Shown here piece by piece: positions 59,609-64,000 of a DNA stretch of 64,000 nucleotides. The notes beneath the pieces are model-generated. The model ran no database searches. It worked only from the letters and a program-made list of their open reading frames with translations, and was not told the DNA's origin. The position numbers were made by a program, and so were the translations under genes. The DNA comes from Alcaligenes parafaecalis (GTDB lineage Bacteria; Pseudomonadota; Gammaproteobacteria; Burkholderiales; Burkholderiaceae_B): the NCBI RefSeq assembly GCF_026344135.1, contig NZ_JAPKNA010000003.1, forward strand, positions 372,001-436,000. Direction: 5' to 3'. The first letter of the stretch is position 1, and each line of letters opens with the position of its first letter.

Positions 59609-60574
59609 ATGCCTGACACAGATACTGAAAAAGATAGTGTTGTTTCTTCCGACGCACTGCGTTTTATCCTTCCCATCACTGCGTCCCCAGACCGTCTGGA
59701 CAAGACTTTAGCGCGTTTACTGCCACAGCATTCGCGCAGCCGTCTACAGTCCTGGGTCGAGAGCGGGCATGTTCTTGTCAACGGCCAGGCCGTCAAGGTC
59801 AAGCATACGGTTTACCCCGGTGATACCGTGCTGGTCTGGGAGCAGCAAGCCCCCGAAGACATGGCCTTCGAGCCCGATGACGTAGACTTTGAGATTGTGG
59901 CCCAAAGCGATTCCTGGCTGGTCGTCAACAAGCCCGTGGGTCTGGTCACGCACCCCGGTGCGGGTAACTGGCGCGGCACCTTGCTCAATGGTTTGCTGTT
60001 TCGCTTTCCCAATTTGCGTCAGGTGCCCCGTGCCGGTGTTGTACACCGGCTGGACAAAGATACGTCTGGCTTGCTGGTCGTGGCCCGCACGGAAGTGGCT
60101 CAAACTCACTTTGTCCGACAACTGCAAGAGCGTAGCATGGGACGCCAGTATCTGGCGTTGGTCCATGGTGTCTTGCCGGGTCAGGGTTCGGTGGATGAGC
60201 CTATTGGACGCGATTTGCGTGTGCCGGTACGCATGAGTACCGGGCCCTCTGTTGCCCCCAAGGCCGCCGTCACGCATTATCAGATGCTGCGTCAGGGGTA
60301 TGCAGGCGAAGAGTCCGTGACTGAGGTGGCGTGCCGTCTTGAGACCGGGCGTACCCACCAGATTCGTGTGCATCTAAGCTCGATCAAGCATCCCTTGCTG
60401 GCCGATACCTTATATGGTGGCCGAGTGGTTGCCGGGGCCCAGCGCCAAATGTTGCATGCCCATGTGCTGGAGTTTGATGATCCCGATACGGGCGAGCGTC
60501 GCCGTTTCTCGGCGGCACCACCGTCTGATTATCAGTCTGTCGTAGAGGCGATTGAATGGCACACTCAAAGCTGA
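59609..60574 (+). CDS. rluD: 23S rRNA pseudouridine synthase RluD
   Basis: 321 residues. An S4-type RNA-binding domain covers about 25-90 (RLDKTLARLLPQHSRSRLQSWVESGHVLVNGQ). The catalytic HRLDKDTSGLL motif has Asp149. Conserved blocks GRDLRVPVRMST, TGRTHQIRVHL and HPLLADTLYGG follow. It modifies U1911, 1915 and 1917 in helix 69 of 23S rRNA. It overlaps pgeF by 19 bases; divergent from bamD, the usual arrangement. Confidence 0.95.
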   Translation: MPDTDTEKDSVVSSDALRFILPITASPDRLDKTLARLLPQHSRSRLQSWVESGHVLVNGQAVKVKHTVYPGDTVLVWEQQAPEDMAFEPDDVDFEIVAQSDSWLVVNKPVGLVTHPGAGNWRGTLLNGLLFRFPNLRQVPRAGVVHRLDKDTSGLLVVARTEVAQTHFVRQLQERSMGRQYLALVHGVLPGQGSVDEPIGRDLRVPVRMSTGPSVAPKAAVTHYQMLRQGYAGEESVTEVACRLETGRTHQIRVHLSSIKHPLLADTLYGGRVVAGAQRQMLHAHVLEFDDPDTGERRRFSAAPPSDYQSVVEAIEWHTQS

Positions 60575-61323
60575 TTCCTACTGTTAGCGGCCCCGAACAA
60601 GCGGGGCTGCTTTATTTTTGTACGACCCGTGCCGGGGGCGTCAGCCAGGACGAGCGTAGCAGCTTGAACCTGGGACTCAACACGGGCGACGACCCGGAAC
60701 GGGTGCAGGCCAATCGCCAACGGGTAGCAGAGTTTTTGGGGGCAGACCCTGTCTGGCTGGCACAGGTGCATGGCACAGACGTGCTGGATGCAGATCTGGA
60801 TATCTTGCCTGCTGTACCCCGCGAGTTTGATGCGGCGATCACTACCCGCCGGGATCGTACGCTAGCGATTTTGACTGCTGACTGCTTGCCAGTCGTGATC
60901 TGGGATGAGCAGAGCCAAGTGCTGGGCGTGGCCCATGCTGGTTGGCGCGGTCTGCAGGCCGGAGCATTGGAGCGAACCTGGCAGGCGATGGCGGCCCGTT
61001 GCCCGCAAGCACAGTCCTGGCAAGCCTGGATTGGGCCTGCCATCAGTCAGGAGCACTTCGAGGTGGGACAGGAGGTTTTCGATGCCTATGTTTCCAATGA
61101 GTCTGAATTAGCGCGCTTTTTTATTCCCGGTCAGCGTCCAGGGAAATGGCAGGCGGACTTGCCCGGTATTGCACGCCATCGTTTGGAAAAACTGTGTCCC
61201 GGCAAAATGACCGTGCATTTAAGTGGCCTGTGCACGTTTCAACAAAACGAATTGTTTTATTCCTACCGCCGTTCGCCCTTGACGGGCCGACAGGCCACCA
61301 TTGCTCGCTTGAACCCGCTTTAA
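60556..61323 (+). CDS. pgeF: Peptidoglycan editing factor / laccase-domain protein PgeF
   Basis: 255 residues of the COG1496 (YfiH) family. Metal-binding pattern: LAQVHGTDV, TADCLPVVI, GVAHAGWRGL and IGPAISQEHFEVG. Family members act on purine nucleosides and, in E. coli, prevent misincorporation of Ser in peptidoglycan precursors. The start overlaps rluD by 19 bases, showing translational coupling. Confidence 0.93.
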   Translation: MAHSKLIPTVSGPEQAGLLYFCTTRAGGVSQDERSSLNLGLNTGDDPERVQANRQRVAEFLGADPVWLAQVHGTDVLDADLDILPAVPREFDAAITTRRDRTLAILTADCLPVVIWDEQSQVLGVAHAGWRGLQAGALERTWQAMAARCPQAQSWQAWIGPAISQEHFEVGQEVFDAYVSNESELARFFIPGQRPGKWQADLPGIARHRLEKLCPGKMTVHLSGLCTFQQNELFYSYRRSPLTGRQATIARLNPL

Positions 61324-61465
61324 CGGTTTTTTGATCGTTTTAAATACGATAAGGAATCTTTGATTCTGTCTATTGGCGTGCCAGCCTAATTAATTACCCC
61401 AATTGACTGCTTTTGTTACGAACGTCATGCTCTAAGCGTATTTGCAATTCGTTTACAGGTGGCAG

Positions 61466-63097
61466 ATGTCGAGTAACAACAGTGCTTTTCAAGGTTTTGG
61501 CAAACCGATGGATGCCACCCGCTGTGCTGAACTTCAGGCTCGTTACACACAGCAGTGGCAGGATCTGTGGGACCAGGCTCAACGTGGCGCCTTGCCACCC
61601 CCGCAGGATCGCCGTTTTGCCGATGCCGCCTGGCAGAGCAATCCTACCGCCTTGTTCAATGCCCATATCTGGCAGCTTAGCGTTCAGGCCATGAACGATA
61701 TGCTGGGCCTGATGGATCTGGAAGCGGCGCAGCGCGAACGCCTGAGCTTTTCCATGATGCAGTGGGCCGAAGCCATGTCGCCCAGCAATTATCTGATGCT
61801 CAACCCCCAGGCCCTGCAGACCATGATGGATACGGGCGGCCAGTCTGTGCTGGAAGGCATGTCCAATTTCGTGGACGACTGGCAAAAAGGGCGTCTGACG
61901 CAAACGGATGAAAGCCAGTTTCAGTTGGGGCAAAACGTGGGCACCACTTCGGGTGCCGTGGTGTTCCAGAACGATATTTTTCAGCTTATCCAGTACGCGC
62001 CCACCACGACGATGGTGCATGCGGTGCCTTTGCTGATTGTGCCTCCCTGCATTAACAAGTTCTATATTCTGGACTTGCAGCCGGAGAACTCCTTTGTGCG
62101 TCACGCCCTGGATCAGGGGCTGACGGTGTATCTGATGTCCTGGCGCAATCCTCAGCCTGACGATGCCGCACATATCCATGCCCTGGGTTGGCAGGATTAT
62201 CTGGAGCAGGGCGTGCTGGAGGCCATTCGCGTCAGCCAGGAGCTGTCTGGCCAGAAAAAAATCAATACGCTGGGTTTTTGTATTGGCGGCACCTTGCTGG
62301 CCAGTGCCTTGGCGCTGGCGCGTGACAAGGGCCAGGACCCGGCTGCGTCCATGACCTTGCTGACCACCATGCTGGACTTCACGGATGTGGGCATGCTCAA
62401 TGTGTTCATTGACGAAGCGCAGGTGGCGTATCGGGAATGGCAGTTAGGGCAGGGCGGTTTGCTGAATGCTCGCGAGCTGGCCAGCACGTTTTCTTTCTTG
62501 AGACCGGCCGAGCTGGTCTGGAACTACGTCAACAGCAATTATTTGCAGGGCAAAAAGCCTCCGGCCTTTGACCTGCTGTATTGGAACTCTGACGGCACCC
62601 ATTTGCCCGGCCCTTTCTTTACCTGGTATTTGCGTAATACCTATCTGGAAAACCGCCTGGTTCAAGAGGGCGGCGTGCCAGTAGGGGCTCACCGTGCTGA
62701 TTTGAGCCAATTGGACTTGCCTGTGTACCTGTATGGCTCCAAAGAAGACCATATCGTGCCCTGGCAGTCGGCCTATGCCTCCTTGCAGGCTTTGCCTGCG
62801 GCCCAGCATCGTTTTGTGTTGGGGGCGTCGGGCCATATTGCCGGTGTGATCAATCCGCCTGCCAAGCAGCGCCGTAATTATTGGGTGTTGCAAGATGGGG
62901 AGCCGGTCGCCTCGCTGGATGCCCAGCAGTATATGGAACGGGCGCAGTCTGTTCCCGGTAGCTGGTGGTCGGACTGGATTGCCTGGCTGGCCCCTTTGTC
63001 CGGTTCGCGTCGCCGCGCCAAACGTAGTCTGGGCCATGCCCGCTACCCGGTGCTGGAAGAGGCACCAGGCAGCTACGTCAAAGTACGCGCCAGTTAA
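61466..63097 (+). CDS. phaC: Polyhydroxyalkanoate synthase, class I
   Basis: 543 residues from ATG 61466 with AGGTGG upstream. The lipase-box-like motif GFCIGG places the nucleophile Cys at about 272. The catalytic Asp is in YLYGSKEDHIVPW and His in VLGASGHIAGVINPP. The N-terminal PhaC domain (SPSNYLMLNPQALQTMMDTGG) is present. It polymerises 3-hydroxyacyl-CoA. Length slightly below the class I norm of about 560-590. Followed by phaB. Confidence 0.95.
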   Translation: MSSNNSAFQGFGKPMDATRCAELQARYTQQWQDLWDQAQRGALPPPQDRRFADAAWQSNPTALFNAHIWQLSVQAMNDMLGLMDLEAAQRERLSFSMMQWAEAMSPSNYLMLNPQALQTMMDTGGQSVLEGMSNFVDDWQKGRLTQTDESQFQLGQNVGTTSGAVVFQNDIFQLIQYAPTTTMVHAVPLLIVPPCINKFYILDLQPENSFVRHALDQGLTVYLMSWRNPQPDDAAHIHALGWQDYLEQGVLEAIRVSQELSGQKKINTLGFCIGGTLLASALALARDKGQDPAASMTLLTTMLDFTDVGMLNVFIDEAQVAYREWQLGQGGLLNARELASTFSFLRPAELVWNYVNSNYLQGKKPPAFDLLYWNSDGTHLPGPFFTWYLRNTYLENRLVQEGGVPVGAHRADLSQLDLPVYLYGSKEDHIVPWQSAYASLQALPAAQHRFVLGASGHIAGVINPPAKQRRNYWVLQDGEPVASLDAQQYMERAQSVPGSWWSDWIAWLAPLSGSRRRAKRSLGHARYPVLEEAPGSYVKVRAS

Positions 63098-63146
63098 GAC
63101 TTCAATTTTCAGGTTTCGGGAGCAGGGCGATTCGTCCGCTTCCTTT

Positions 63147-63190
63147 ATCCCGATGTCGTTTGATGACATTGCCCAGGCCGGCATCGGGAT
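63147..63190 (+). other. Inverted repeat between phaC and phaB
   Basis: ATCCCGATG (63147-63155) and CATCGGGAT (63182-63190), perfect 9-bp arms with a 26-nt spacer, 32 bp upstream of the phaB ATG. It may form an mRNA stem that tunes phaB expression; no T run follows. Confidence 0.4.
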
Positions 63191-63222
63191 TTGAGCTATG
63201 TCACCCCTTTCAGGAGATGTAT

Positions 63223-63960
63223 ATGAGCAGCAAAGTAGCTTACGTAACTGGTGGTATGGGAGGGATAGGGACAGTCATTTGTCAGCGCCTGGCCAAGGAC
63301 GGTTTTACCGTTATTGCCGGTTGCGGCCCTAACCGTGACTATCAAAAGTGGTTGGGCGAGCAGGCCGAGCTAGGCTATACATTCCATGCGTCGGTGGGCA
63401 ACGTCGCAGATTGGGATTCGACGGTTGAAACCTTTAAAAAGGTTTTTGCCGATTTTGGTCGTGTCGATGTGCTGGTCAATAATGCCGGGATTACACGCGA
63501 CGGTACGTTTCGTAAAATGAGCCAGGAAGATTGGCGCATGGTGATCGATACCAACCTGAACAGCCTGTTTAACGTGACCAAGCAGGTCATTGATGGCATG
63601 GTGGAGCGTCAGTGGGGCCGTATCGTCAACATCAGTTCGGTGAACGGGCAAAAAGGACAGTTCGGCCAGACCAACTACTCCACCGCCAAAGCCGGTATCC
63701 ACGGCTTTACCATGGCGCTGGCGCAAGAGGTTGCCAATAAGGGGGTGACGGTCAATACTATTTCCCCCGGTTATATTGGTACTGACATGGTGCGTGCGAT
63801 TCGTCCCGATGTTCTGGAGAAAATCGTCGCGACCATCCCGGTAGGCCGTTTGGGTACGCCTGATGAAATCGGTTCTATGGTGGCCTGGTTGGCCTCGGTG
63901 GACTCAGGTTTTGCAACAGGCGCGGATTTCTCCCTGAACGGCGGCCTGCACATGAGCTAA
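63223..63960 (+). CDS. phaB: Acetoacetyl-CoA reductase
   Basis: 245 residues from ATG 63223 with CAGGAGA upstream. The SDR motif TGGMGGIG, NNAG in VLVNNAGITRDGTF, and YSTAKAG (Tyr-x3-Lys) are present. VAYVTGGMGGIGTVICQRLAKDGF and GCGPNRDYQKWLGEQ are typical PhaB stretches, and the latter favours NADPH. It reduces acetoacetyl-CoA to (R)-3-hydroxybutyryl-CoA for PhaC. Only 40 bp follow in the window; phaA or phaR may lie beyond. Confidence 0.95.
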   Translation: MSSKVAYVTGGMGGIGTVICQRLAKDGFTVIAGCGPNRDYQKWLGEQAELGYTFHASVGNVADWDSTVETFKKVFADFGRVDVLVNNAGITRDGTFRKMSQEDWRMVIDTNLNSLFNVTKQVIDGMVERQWGRIVNISSVNGQKGQFGQTNYSTAKAGIHGFTMALAQEVANKGVTVNTISPGYIGTDMVRAIRPDVLEKIVATIPVGRLGTPDEIGSMVAWLASVDSGFATGADFSLNGGLHMS

Positions 63961-64000
63961 GGCTTGCCACTGTGCAATTCGTTTGTCTTTGTTTTATTGA

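Noticed and set aside
61443..63984. TGCAATTCGTTT present before phaC and after phaB
   Set aside because: Twelve-base repeats are expected by chance many times in 64 kb.
1..64000. Mobile elements, CRISPR, prophage, rRNA or tRNA genes
   Set aside because: No transposase, integrase, direct-repeat/spacer pattern or cloverleaf/rRNA sequence was seen by reading; a tRNA scan was not possible here.

Overview
The window looks like a chromosomal segment of a betaproteobacterium of the Alcaligenaceae (Alcaligenes/Bordetella/Achromobacter group). The reasons are the mdh-gntR-sdhCDABE-gltA block, the sucA-odhB-lpdA-zapE run, the bamD/rluD-pgeF-phaC-phaB order, an EF-P with Arg32 next to its rhamnosyltransferase EarP, and three TRAP transporters. 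The genus is an inference, since nothing in the window identifies it. I see no rRNA, tRNA, insertion sequence, prophage or CRISPR array. Most of the DNA is coding and in the mid-to-high 50s % GC by eye.

Layout. 1-5.9 kb: a TRAP binding-protein gene cut by the window edge, divergent from an IclR regulator that leads a tight CoA-dependent catabolic operon (thiolase, acyl-CoA synthetase, double DUF296 protein, SDR). 5.9-9 kb: DUF2863-type gene, earP and efp, all leftward. 9.1-13 kb: a TRAP operon with an unusually long large permease, preceded by four 11-bp direct repeats. 13.3-21.2 kb: acnB, two small genes, prpC and prpB (leftward), and divergent prpR, with a sigma-54 promoter and a PrpR-type palindrome between prpB and prpR. 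21.2-23.6 kb: an MFS efflux pump and a divergent XRE/MmyB regulator, then a degenerate 7-bp tandem array.

23.8-42.3 kb is the central-carbon core: mdh, a GntR/UTRA regulator, sdhCDAB, sdhE and gltA, then accessory genes (methyltransferase, PEBP protein, AraC regulator), maeB, sucA, odhB and lpdA. With acnB, citrate synthase, aconitase, 2-oxoglutarate dehydrogenase, succinate dehydrogenase and malate dehydrogenase are covered. No isocitrate dehydrogenase, succinyl-CoA synthetase or fumarase gene is in the window. An identical 21-bp inverted repeat lies upstream of acnB and between mdh and gntR, about 9 kb apart, which suggests the GntR protein runs a TCA-cycle regulon.

42.4-52.9 kb: zapE, trpS (with a YegP-like C-terminal domain), a CatB-like acetyltransferase, an unknown acidic protein, tex, a DinG/YoaA-type helicase, an unknown protein, and an HxlR regulator divergent from an NmrA-type reductase. 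53-58.6 kb: a self-contained operon (cupin, FAD amine/amino-acid oxidase-like enzyme, TRAP P-Q-M, TetR) with a likely promoter and a 20-bp dyad over its start site. 58.7-64 kb: bamD divergent from rluD-pgeF, then phaC and phaB for polyhydroxyalkanoate synthesis.
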